Origin: Tsukamurella sp. M9C
GTDB taxonomy: Bacteria; Actinomycetota; Actinomycetes; Mycobacteriales; Mycobacteriaceae
DNA: 64,000 nt
Direction of reading: 5' to 3'
NCBI RefSeq assembly: GCF_020169415.1
Contig: NZ_JAIULG010000002.1
Span: forward strand, 1-64,000
A model generated the notes under the pieces. It made no database searches and was not told the DNA's origin. It worked only from the letters and a program-made list of their open reading frames with translations. Below are positions 33,401-41,300 of the stretch, piece after piece. Position numbers and translations under genes: made by a program. Numbering within the stretch: the stretch's first letter is position 1; each line of letters opens with the position of its first letter.

Positions 33401-34653
33401 TGGAGCCCGGCCTTCGCCGAGGTCGCCGACCGGAAGATCAGGCGCAGGCCCAGGAACCGCGTCACGGTCGCGACCAGGTTCGCCACCACGAGCACGGCGA
33501 GCTGCACGCCGCGCCCGGCATCGGGGGCGACACGAGCGAGGACCGTGAGGCTGCCGGAGGTGAGCGCCCACGTGAGCAGGAAGACCGCCAGGCCCTGCAG
33601 GTGGTGCCGCGCCGCGCCCTCCCGGCCCCGCACACCGAAGGTGAAGGAGCGGTTGGCCGCGATGTTGCCGACCGCCGTGATCAGCAGGGCCGCGAAGTTC
33701 GCGCCCTGCGCCCCGATCAGCGGGTGCAGCATCAGGTAGAGGATCGCGTACGCGACGGTGCTCGCCACGCCGACCGCGGCGAACCGGGCCAGCTGACCCA
33801 CCATGTTGCGCGGCACGCCCGCCAGCTGCGGTTCCTCGCGGCCGAGGGCGCGGCGCACATCGTCGAGGGGGAGAGCGCCCCGGCCCAGTGCCCGCCCGAC
33901 CCGGATCACGCCCTTGAGGTCCTTCTTCACGGTGTCGACGATGTCGACCCGGCTGTCGGGGTCGTCGGTCCAATCGACCGGGACCTCGTGGATCCGCAGG
34001 CCGGCGCGCTCGGCGAGCACCAGCAGCTCGGTGTCGAAGAACCACTCGCCGTCCTCGACCAGGGGCAGCAGCGCGCCGGCGACGTCGGTGCGGATGGCCT
34101 TGAAGCCGCACTGCGCGTCGGAGAACCGCACGCGCAGGGTGGTGTGCAGCAGCAGGTTGTAGCCGCGGGAGATGAGCTCGCGCTTCGGCCCGCGCACGAC
34201 GTTCGCGCCCCGTCCGAGGCGGGTGCCGATCGCGAGATCGCTGTGGCCGGAGAGCAGGGGGGCGACCAAGGGATGCAGCGCCCTGAGGTCGGTCGAGAGG
34301 TCCACGTCCATGTACACGAGGACGCGCGCATCGGAATCCGCCCACACCCGGCGCAGGGCGCGGCCGCGCCCCTTGGCGTCGAGGTGCACGACGCGCACGC
34401 CGTCGATCGCGGCGGCGAGCGAGTGCGCCACGCGCAGGGTGTCGTCCGTGCTGGCGTTGTCGGCGATGGTGATCCGCGCCGGGATGTCGAGCTCGGCGTC
34501 GAGGTACTCGCGGAGCGTCTCCACGCAGTGCGCGATCGTGTGGGCCTCGTTGTAGACGGGGATCACGATGTCGAGGACGGGGGTGGTCCCGGAGCGACCG
34601 GGCAGCGCGGCTCCGGTCTCGACCGTGCGGTCGGGTGCGGTCTCGGTTGTCAT
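33397..34653 (-). CDS. GT2-GtrA fusion: polyprenyl-phosphate glycosyltransferase
   Basis: A 418-residue protein. Its N-terminal half is a GT2 dolichol-phosphate-mannose-synthase-like domain with VLDIVIPVYNEA, the DxD-type YMDVDLSTDL and QCGFKAIR. Its C-terminal half is a GtrA domain with four TMs (FAAVGVASTVAYAILYLML... ANRSFTF...). It probably makes polyprenyl-phosphate-sugar in the cytosol and flips or presents it to the GT39 partner encoded next. The same pair in one operon is common in Actinobacteria, with products in cell-envelope glycan or protein mannosylation. The sugar is unknown. Confidence 0.87.
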   Translation of the reverse strand: MTTETAPDRTVETGAALPGRSGTTPVLDIVIPVYNEAHTIAHCVETLREYLDAELDIPARITIADNASTDDTLRVAHSLAAAIDGVRVVHLDAKGRGRALRRVWADSDARVLVYMDVDLSTDLRALHPLVAPLLSGHSDLAIGTRLGRGANVVRGPKRELISRGYNLLLHTTLRVRFSDAQCGFKAIRTDVAGALLPLVEDGEWFFDTELLVLAERAGLRIHEVPVDWTDDPDSRVDIVDTVKKDLKGVIRVGRALGRGALPLDDVRRALGREEPQLAGVPRNMVGQLARFAAVGVASTVAYAILYLMLHPLIGAQGANFAALLITAVGNIAANRSFTFGVRGREGAARHHLQGLAVFLLTWALTSGSLTVLARVAPDAGRGVQLAVLVVANLVATVTRFLGLRLIFRSATSAKAGLQ

Positions 34654-34723
34654 GGCAGCAACCCTCGGTCGCCGCGCTGGAGCTACCCTGCGGGCGGTCT
34701 GTGCACCTGCTGGGAGACGTCGT

Positions 34724-35743
34724 TCATCGGTCGCCGCCCGCCGCGGCGGCGCGCCATTGCCGGGGCGTGGTGTCGAACCGGCCGCGGAACCAGCGGGAGA
34801 AGTTCGACGGGCTGGAGAAGGCCAGGATGCCGGCGATCTCGGCGAACGAGTAGGTGCGTCCGGCGACCAGGTGTCGGGCCAGCGCGGCGCGGGCGTCGTC
34901 GACGACCTCGGTGAAGGTCGTGTCCTCGGCCGCGAGCCGCCGGTGGACGGTGCGCCGGTCCACCCCGAGGCTGCGCGCGACCTGCTCGGCGGAACACCGC
35001 CCGGTGGGGAGCAGCAGGTCGACGAGCTCGCGGATGCGGGCCGTCGCGTCCCGTCCGCGGGCGTCGCCGCCGTCGAGGAGCCTGCGGGTGTACTCGCGCA
35101 GCTGCGGGTCCGAGGTCGCGGTCGCGCGGTCGAGATCGCTCGCGGGAAGCCGGATCCCGTTGTGGTCGGCATCGAAGTGCAGGGCGCCGCCGAACATCCG
35201 CCGCGCGGTCTCGACCCGCACCGGCGGGGGATGGCCGAAGGACACCGACAGGGGAGTCCAGTCCCGGCCGAGCAGCTCGCGCAGCACGCCATACACCACG
35301 CCGACGGCGAGGTCGACGGCCTGCCGGTCGGGTGCGGGGCGCTCGAGGTCGAGTTCGACGCGCACGGTGGCGATCCCGTCGGCGACGGACAACCGGGTGT
35401 GCAGGGCCTCGTTGTACATCCGTTCGTGCCGGATCAGGACCTGCAGCGCGCTGCGGACGTCCGGCTCCTCCCGCAGCACCAGGCTGAGCGGGCCGAGGTG
35501 CGACAGCCGCCGAAGCTCCGCGAGGCGCAGCCCCAGGTCGTCCCGCCCGGTGACCGCCGCGGTGCGTTCGAGCAGGTCGTTCACCGCGTCCGCCGGGATC
35601 CAGCGGTCCTGGACCGTGACGCCGCTCGGGTCCAGCCCGCTCGCGCGGAGCAGCAGGCGCGGGTCGGCGCCCAGGGTGCGCGTGAGCTCGGAGAAGTTGG
35701 CCAGCGACGCGTAGCGCGCCAGGGGTCGCTTGGCTGTGACCAC
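34724..35743 (-). CDS. AraC family regulator with Arabinose_bd-type N-terminal domain
   Basis: A protein of about 339 residues. The N-terminal ~200 residues follow the OruR/Arabinose_bd pattern (LLLRASGLDPSGVTVQDRWI; LGLRLAELRRLSHLGPLSLVL). The C-terminal AraC double HTH has SAEQVARSLGVDRRTVHRRL and YSFAEIAGILAFSSPSNFSRWF ending in TPRQWR. GTG 35743 is preferred because GGAGG lies five bases before it; ATG 35746 and GTG 35749 are too close. It is divergent from the catabolic operon at 35868, so it is the likely activator of that operon in response to its substrate. Confidence 0.83.
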   Translation of the reverse strand: MVTAKRPLARYASLANFSELTRTLGADPRLLLRASGLDPSGVTVQDRWIPADAVNDLLERTAAVTGRDDLGLRLAELRRLSHLGPLSLVLREEPDVRSALQVLIRHERMYNEALHTRLSVADGIATVRVELDLERPAPDRQAVDLAVGVVYGVLRELLGRDWTPLSVSFGHPPPVRVETARRMFGGALHFDADHNGIRLPASDLDRATATSDPQLREYTRRLLDGGDARGRDATARIRELVDLLLPTGRCSAEQVARSLGVDRRTVHRRLAAEDTTFTEVVDDARAALARHLVAGRTYSFAEIAGILAFSSPSNFSRWFRGRFDTTPRQWRAAAAGGDR

Positions 35744-35760
35744 CATCACCTCCGTGTCCC

Positions 35761-35834
35761 GATGTGAATAGTCATCCGTCCCGTAGGGAACAGTTTACGC
35801 CGAACTTCGCTCGTACTGTCATCTGCATCACATC
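35761..35834. promoter_or_regulatory. Divergent promoter region of the AraC gene and catabolic operon
   Basis: GATGTGA at 35761-35767 and TCACATC at 35828-35834 form a 7-bp inverted repeat bracketing 60 bases, a layout that could suit AraC-family half-sites. TACTGT at 35814-35819 is a candidate -10 for the rightward operon, leaving a leader of about 40 bases with the GAGAGGA SD of the first gene. Confidence 0.35.
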
Positions 35835-35867
35835 CCGAGAACCGCTCCGGCGAGAGGAATCCACGAC

Positions 35868-36848
35868 ATGGCGAACGCGATCCGCTTCCACGAGACCGGC
35901 GGACCCGACGTGCTGCGGCTCGACGACGTCGAGGTGGGCGCACCCGGTGTCGGCGAGGTGCGCGTGCGGCACCACGCCATCGGCCTGAACTTCGCGGACA
36001 TCTACTACCGCACCGGCCTGTACCCGGTGCCCCTGCCGAACGGCATGGGCGTCGAGGCGTCGGGCGTCGTGGAGGAGGTGGGACCGGGCGTCGAGGACTT
36101 CGCTCCCGGCGACCGCGTGACCTACACCTACACCGGCACCCCCCTCGGCGCGTACAGCACCGAGTTCGTGCTCCCGGCCCGGCACCTGATCCACCTGCCC
36201 GACGGCGTGGACTTCACCACCGCCGCCGCCTGCACGATGCGCGGCCTCACCGCGGCGTACCTGATGCGGCGCATCCACCCGTACCGCGAGGGCGACACGA
36301 TCCTGCTGCACGCGGCCGCAGGCGGCGTCGGGCTCATCGTCGCGCAGTGGGCGAAGCTGCTGGGCCTGACCGTGATCGGCACCGTCTCCACCGAGGAGAA
36401 GGCCGAGGTCGCCCGCGCGAACGGCGTGGACCACATCGTCTACTACCGCCGCGAGGACACCGCGCAGCGCGTCCGCGAGCTGACCGGCGGGGCGGGCGTC
36501 CCCGTCGTGCTGGACAGCATCGGCGCGGCCACCGTCGAAGCGTCTCTGAACAGCCTCGCCAAGCGCGGCCTGCTCGTCTGCTTCGGGACGTCGTCCGGGC
36601 CGATCCCGCCGATCGACCCGATGCAGCTCGCCATCAAGGGCTCGCTGTTCGTCACCCGGCCCGGACTCGCCGACTACATCGCCGACCCCGCCGAGCGGGC
36701 CGACCTCGCGGGCGAGCTGTTCGGCCACATCGCGGCCGGCCGCATCACGATCCAGGTGGGGCAGACCTACCCGCTGGCCGACGCCGCCCGCGCGCACAAG
36801 GAGCTCGAGTCCGGAGCTCTCACCGGATCGTCGATCCTCCTCCCCTGA
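35868..36848 (+). CDS. Quinone oxidoreductase family (zinc-independent MDR) protein
   Basis: A 326-residue medium-chain dehydrogenase/reductase of the QOR type. The N-terminal GroES-like domain has GLNFADIYYRTGLYP and the NGMGVEASGVVEEVG block. The Rossmann domain has AAAGGVGLIVAQWAKLLG, and the structural zinc Cys cluster is absent. QORs use NADPH to reduce quinones or enones. As the first gene of a catabolic operon it may instead act on an intermediate carbonyl. GAGAGGA lies before ATG 35868. Confidence 0.83.
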   Translation: MANAIRFHETGGPDVLRLDDVEVGAPGVGEVRVRHHAIGLNFADIYYRTGLYPVPLPNGMGVEASGVVEEVGPGVEDFAPGDRVTYTYTGTPLGAYSTEFVLPARHLIHLPDGVDFTTAAACTMRGLTAAYLMRRIHPYREGDTILLHAAAGGVGLIVAQWAKLLGLTVIGTVSTEEKAEVARANGVDHIVYYRREDTAQRVRELTGGAGVPVVLDSIGAATVEASLNSLAKRGLLVCFGTSSGPIPPIDPMQLAIKGSLFVTRPGLADYIADPAERADLAGELFGHIAAGRITIQVGQTYPLADAARAHKELESGALTGSSILLP

Positions 36849-36883
36849 ACCCGAACTCCGAGAACGAGAAACCAGGCAGCACC

Positions 36884-37768
36884 ATGACCGTCACCTCCGC
36901 CCCCCGGACCACCGGAACCATGCGCGCCCAGCGCCTCACCGCCCACATCGGTGCCGAAGTCACCGACGTGGACCTCGCCGAGGTGGCGCACGACGAAGCC
37001 CGGTTCGCCGAGCTGCGCGCCCTGCTCGTCGAGCACAAGGTCCTGTTCTTCCGCGATCAGCCGATCAGCCGCGCCGATCACGTCGCCCTCGCTCGGCGCT
37101 TCGGCGACCTCGAGGATCACCCCGTGCTGGGCAGCGACCCCGAGCACCCCGGCCTGGTCCGCATCTACAAGGACCTCGACAGCGACCGCGAGGCGTACGA
37201 GAACTCCTTCCACTGCGACGCCACCTGGCGCGAGTGCCCGCCCTTCGGGTCCGTCCTGCGCTGCGTCGAGGGGCCCGAGGTGGGCGGCGACACCATCTGG
37301 GTCGACATGGTGGCCGCCTACAGCGCCCTCCCCGCGGAGGTCAAGGAGCGGATCGAGGGCCTGCGCGCACGGCATTCCCTCGAATCCAGCTTCGGGGCGC
37401 GCATGCCGATCGAGCAGCGGCACGCCCTGCACGCGAAGTTCCCGGACGCCGAGCACCCCGTCGTGCGCACGCACCCGGAGACCGGCGAGAAGATCCTGTT
37501 CGTCAATTCCTTCGCGACGCACTTCACGAACTTCCACAACGACGCGAACGTCCGCTTCGGCTTCGACTACGCGCCCGGCGCGGGCGAGCTCCTGCAGTAC
37601 CTGCAGCGCCAGGCCGCCGTGCCCGAGTTCCAGGTGCGCTGGCGCTGGACCCGGGACAGCTTCGCGATCTGGGACAACCGCTGCACCCAGCACTACGCCG
37701 TCCAGGACTACTGGCCGGCCGTGCGCCGGATGGAGCGCGCCGGCATCGTCGGCGACCGCCCGTACTGA
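36884..37768 (+). CDS. TauD/TfdA family Fe(II)/2-oxoglutarate dioxygenase
   Basis: A 294-residue jelly-roll dioxygenase. The iron ligands are His110 and Asp112 (SFHCDATW) and the distal His near residue 270 (CTQHYAVQDYW), with Arg281/282 placed to hold 2-oxoglutarate. The GGDTIWVDM segment matches TauD. It hydroxylates an unactivated carbon of an unknown carboxylate or sulfonate. No sulfonate ABC transporter is present, so a TauD function is unlikely. It sits between the QOR-like and BKACE genes, which suggests that it starts a degradation route. Confidence 0.88.
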   Translation: MTVTSAPRTTGTMRAQRLTAHIGAEVTDVDLAEVAHDEARFAELRALLVEHKVLFFRDQPISRADHVALARRFGDLEDHPVLGSDPEHPGLVRIYKDLDSDREAYENSFHCDATWRECPPFGSVLRCVEGPEVGGDTIWVDMVAAYSALPAEVKERIEGLRARHSLESSFGARMPIEQRHALHAKFPDAEHPVVRTHPETGEKILFVNSFATHFTNFHNDANVRFGFDYAPGAGELLQYLQRQAAVPEFQVRWRWTRDSFAIWDNRCTQHYAVQDYWPAVRRMERAGIVGDRPY

Positions 37769-37820
37769 CCCCCACACACCGAGACACCCAGCCCCACAAC
37801 CACGCACGAGGAGAACCATC

Positions 37821-38873
37821 ATGCATTTCCACGACGACGCCCTGTTCCCCGAGGTTCAGGAGAAGCAGGTCATCACCGTCGCGCCGTACGGCCCCGAGTG
37901 GGAGCTCGACGACTTCCGCGAGGACCTGCCGCTCACCATGGAGCAGCACGTCCAGCAGGCCGTCGACTGCTACGAGGCCGGCGCCACGGTCCTGCACATC
38001 CACGTCCGCGAGGAGGACGGCCACGGCTCCAAGCGGCTGTCCAAGTTCAACGAGCTGCTCTCCGGCCTGCGCGAGGCCGTGCCGGACATGATCCTGCAGG
38101 TCGGCGGCTCGATCTCCTTCGCCCCCGAGGGCGAGGGCGCCGACGCCAAGTGGCTCTCCGACGACACCCGGCACATGCTGGCCGAGCTCGACCCCAAGCC
38201 CGACCAGGTCACCATCGCCATCAACACCAGCCAGATGAACATCATGGAGCTGATGACCGAGGGCGACATCGAGGGCACGTCCATGCAGCGCCCCGAGCTG
38301 TACGACACGTACCGCGAGATGACGGTGCCCGCCGGACCCGAGTGGGTCGAGGAGCACCTGCGCCGCCTGACCGCCAACGGCATTCAGCCGCACTTCCAGC
38401 TCAGCTCGATCCCGCAGCTGGAGACCGTGGAGCGCCTGATCCGCCGCGGCAAGTACATGGGCCCGCTCAACCTCACCTGGGTCGGCATCGGCGGCGGTTT
38501 CGACGGTCCGAACCCGTACAACATCATGAATTTCATCAACCGCGTCCCCGACGGCGCGATCCTCACCCTCGAGACCCTGATGCGCTCGGTGCTCCCCGTG
38601 AACACCATGGCCATCGCGATGGGTCTGCACACCCGGTGCGGCAACGAGGACACCATCTGGGGCCGTCCCGGCGAGAAGATCACGTCCGTCGACCAGGTCA
38701 AGCAGCTGGTGCGGATCAGCCACGAGCTCGGTCGCGACGTCGCCACCGGCAAGGAGGCCCGCGACATCTACCACATCGGCGAGCAGTACGGCTCCGTCGA
38801 CGAGACCCTCGCCAAGCTGGGCTACGCGCCGAACCGGCAGCTCGGTCAGCTCGGATTCACGCAGCACGCCTGA
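37821..38873 (+). CDS. BKACE family (3-keto-5-aminohexanoate cleavage-like) protein
   Basis: A 350-residue DUF849 TIM-barrel enzyme. The zinc-binding pair His59/His61 lies in VLHIHVREEDG, and conserved LNLTWVGIGGG and GLHTRCGNEDTIWGRPGE loops shape the active site. BKACE enzymes condense a beta-keto acid with acetyl-CoA and split it into acetoacetate and a new CoA ester. Substrates vary widely across the family. The extended loop after the first strand makes this copy longer than the ~275-310-residue founding members. A good AGGAGA precedes ATG 37821. Confidence 0.87.
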   Translation: MHFHDDALFPEVQEKQVITVAPYGPEWELDDFREDLPLTMEQHVQQAVDCYEAGATVLHIHVREEDGHGSKRLSKFNELLSGLREAVPDMILQVGGSISFAPEGEGADAKWLSDDTRHMLAELDPKPDQVTIAINTSQMNIMELMTEGDIEGTSMQRPELYDTYREMTVPAGPEWVEEHLRRLTANGIQPHFQLSSIPQLETVERLIRRGKYMGPLNLTWVGIGGGFDGPNPYNIMNFINRVPDGAILTLETLMRSVLPVNTMAIAMGLHTRCGNEDTIWGRPGEKITSVDQVKQLVRISHELGRDVATGKEARDIYHIGEQYGSVDETLAKLGYAPNRQLGQLGFTQHA

Positions 38874-38881
38874 ACGGATGA

Positions 38882-40234
38882 ATGACAATGGCCCTCATGA
38901 CCACCCGCTCGGGTGACATCGAGGACTCCGACGGTACGCCGACGGGACCCGCGCGGTCCCGTCGGCGGATCTACCCGTGGGTGGTCTTCGCGCTCGCATT
39001 CGCACTGCTCCTGTCCGACTACATGTCCCGCCAGGTGCTCGCCGCGGTCTTCGTCCCGCTGGGGCAGGAACTGCACCTCGACAAGGCCCAGCAGGGCTCG
39101 CTCATCTCCGTGGTGGCGCTCATGGTCGGCGTGCTCACGCTGCCCGTGTCGATCCTGGCCGACCGCTGGGGCCGCGTCCGCAGCCTCGTCCTCATGGCCG
39201 TGATCTGGTCCGTCGCCACGCTGGCGTGCGCGTTCGCGCAGAACTACGAACAGCTCCTCGCCGCCCGCTTCATGGTGGGGGTCGGCGAGGCCGCGTACGG
39301 CAGCGTCGGTATCGCGTTGGTGCTCAGCCTGTTCGCGCCCCGCGTGCACGCCGCGCTCTCCGCGTCCTTCATGGCCGGCGGCTCCTTCGGCACCATGGTC
39401 GGCACCGGACTCGGCGGCCTCATCGCCGTCCACTTCGGCTGGCGCTGGTCCCTCGGCGCGATGGCCGTGCTCGGCCTGCTGCTCGTCGCCGTGTTCAAGG
39501 TCGTGGTCACCGAGGCCCGCGTCAAGCGGAACCAGGTCGATGAGGCCGGCGCGGCACCGTCGTGGGAGAACGCGGAACCCATCCGCGTGGCCCGCGCCCC
39601 CCTGTCGAGCCTGTTCACGAACTCGCCCGTCGTGTGCGCCTACATCGGCAGCGGCCTGCAGATGTTCATGGCCGCGGTCATGCTGACCTGGCTGCCCACG
39701 TACTTCAAGGAGGCCTACCACCTCTCCGTCGACAAGGCGGGTGGCGCGGCGGCGATGTTCGTGCTGCTGGTGGGCTCCGGAATGATCGTGTGCGGCTTCC
39801 TCGCCGACCGGTACAGCCTGAGTGACGGTACGCGGAAGTGGACGGCGGGCATCGCCTACTGCACCATCGCCTTCGTTGCGCTCATGATCGCCTTCCGGAT
39901 GCCCACGGGCACCGCGCAACTCGTGCTCCTCGGCATCGGTGCGTTCTTCGCCGCGGGCAGCTCCGGCACGGCGGCCGCCATGGTCGCCTCGTTGACGCAC
40001 CGCTCGGTGCAGGCATCCGCCATGGGCACGCTCACGCTGGCGAACAACCTGCTCGGGCTCGCGCTCGCGCCCATCCTCATCGGCGCGCTCGCCGACCGGA
40101 TGGGCCTTCAGGGCGCGCTGCAGCTGGCCCCGCTCGTCTACGTCCCCGCGGTGCTGTTCATGGTCTTCGGCAAACGGCTGCACCCGCGCGGGCTCGCGAA
40201 GCTGCAGGCCCTGAACGCGGAGCCGGCGCGGTGA
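38882..40234 (+). CDS. MFS transporter, aromatic/carboxylic acid-type
   Basis: A 450-residue protein with twelve TMs. The MFS signature is in the TM2-3 loop (ADRWGRVRSLVLM) and its repeat is ADRYSLSDGTRKW. YMSRQVLAAVFVPL in TM1 resembles the anion:cation symporter/spinster-like group that imports organic acids. It is placed 8 nt after BKACE, so it probably takes up the substrate of the pathway. The stop overlaps the next GTG. Confidence 0.87.
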   Translation: MTMALMTTRSGDIEDSDGTPTGPARSRRRIYPWVVFALAFALLLSDYMSRQVLAAVFVPLGQELHLDKAQQGSLISVVALMVGVLTLPVSILADRWGRVRSLVLMAVIWSVATLACAFAQNYEQLLAARFMVGVGEAAYGSVGIALVLSLFAPRVHAALSASFMAGGSFGTMVGTGLGGLIAVHFGWRWSLGAMAVLGLLLVAVFKVVVTEARVKRNQVDEAGAAPSWENAEPIRVARAPLSSLFTNSPVVCAYIGSGLQMFMAAVMLTWLPTYFKEAYHLSVDKAGGAAAMFVLLVGSGMIVCGFLADRYSLSDGTRKWTAGIAYCTIAFVALMIAFRMPTGTAQLVLLGIGAFFAAGSSGTAAAMVASLTHRSVQASAMGTLTLANNLLGLALAPILIGALADRMGLQGALQLAPLVYVPAVLFMVFGKRLHPRGLAKLQALNAEPAR

Positions 40235-40821
40235 TCGGGCCCGTGCCCGTGATCGTTCCGGGCCTGCGGGGGAGCGCACCGTCGCACTGGCAGGAGCTGT
40301 ACGCCGCCCGGACCGACGGCGCCGTCACGGTGCCCTTCCCGGCCGAGGCGGACTGGCACTCGATCGACGAGCGGACCCGGCTGCTGGGGGAGACCGTCGC
40401 CGCGGTCGACGGCCCGGTCGTCCTGGTGGCGCACAGCGCCGGCGTGCTCGCCGCGGTGCGGTGGATCCGCTCCCTGCCCGACGGTGCGCCCGAGCTCGGC
40501 CGGGTGGTGGGCGCGGTGCTCGCGACGCCCCCCGACTTCGGGGTCGACTGGCCGGAACCGCACCCGCGGCCCGCGGAGCTGTCCGCGGCCGGCTGGGAGC
40601 CGATCCCGCGGCGGCGCTTGCCCTTCCCGTCGGTCGTCGCCGCCAGCCGGACCGACCCGCTGGCGCGGTACCGAGTGACCGCCGGGCTGGCCGAGGCGTG
40701 GGGGAGCAGGCTCGTCGACCTCGGCGACGCCGGGCACCTCAACCCGGCGTCGGGGTACGGCGAGTGGCCGCTGATCGACGAGCTGGTCGCGGAGCTCGTC
40801 GCCGCCGGGAGCCGGTCGTGA
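40231..40821 (+). CDS. RBBP9/YdeN family alpha/beta hydrolase
   Basis: A 196-residue small serine hydrolase. It has the start motif VIVPGLRGSAPSHWQELY, the nucleophile elbow AHSAG and the His of GDAGHLNPASGYGEW, all typical of RBBP9/YdeN. The Asp follows in ASRTDPLARY. It could hydrolyse an ester or thioester in the pathway. GTG overlaps the MFS stop and its own stop overlaps the next start, so the operon is translationally chained. Confidence 0.83.
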   Translation: MIGPVPVIVPGLRGSAPSHWQELYAARTDGAVTVPFPAEADWHSIDERTRLLGETVAAVDGPVVLVAHSAGVLAAVRWIRSLPDGAPELGRVVGAVLATPPDFGVDWPEPHPRPAELSAAGWEPIPRRRLPFPSVVAASRTDPLARYRVTAGLAEAWGSRLVDLGDAGHLNPASGYGEWPLIDELVAELVAAGSRS

Positions 40822-41210
40822 CGGAGTCGGTGGTCGGCGCCATGCGCGACGCCGGTCACTGGAATCCGATGTGGGACGGCGTCGCCGAGCTCGACCCGGA
40901 GTGGACGGAGTCCTTCATGCGGACCACGATGAGCACCTACCGGGGCGGGGTCCTCACCCCGCAGGTGGTGGAGCTGTTGTGCATCGCGGTCGACGCCGCC
41001 TGCACGCATCTCTACGCGCCCGGCGTCCGCCGGCACATGCGGGCGGCGCTCGACCTGGGCGTCGAGCCGCGCGAGATCCTCGAGGTGCTCAAGCTCGCGA
41101 CCACGGTGGGCGTGCACTCGATCAACGTCGGCGCGCCGATCCTCATGGAGGAGCTGGAGGCACGGGAGCGCGCCTCCGGCGACCGCGGAGCGGCCCCGGA
41201 GGGCGAATAG
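40818..41210 (+). CDS. Carboxymuconolactone decarboxylase (CMD/AhpD-fold) family protein
   Basis: A 130-residue all-helical protein with the AhpD-like core ELLCIAVDAACTHLYAPGVRRHM. The AhpD C-x-x-C is not present; only one Cys of the pair is seen with the conserved His. REILEVLKLATTVGVHSINVGAPIL is the second family block. Proteins of this type include decarboxylases and peroxidase partners. Overlap with the hydrolase gene makes it the last gene of the operon. Confidence 0.8.
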   Translation: MTESVVGAMRDAGHWNPMWDGVAELDPEWTESFMRTTMSTYRGGVLTPQVVELLCIAVDAACTHLYAPGVRRHMRAALDLGVEPREILEVLKLATTVGVHSINVGAPILMEELEARERASGDRGAAPEGE

Positions 41211-41266
41211 GCCGATCGCGTCGCTGCGGGACCGCCGCGGCGGCGCGTGTCGGTGGGTCCGTCTAG

Positions 41267-41272
41267 CCTCGG
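41267..41272 (+). promoter_or_regulatory. -10 hexamer for recQ
   Basis: TAGCCT would place transcription start at about 41279-41281, giving a ~20-base leader with the AGGGGAG SD used by ATG 41301. Confidence 0.4.
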
Positions 41273-41300
41273 GGTGCAACCGATCAGGGGAGTCGCGGCG

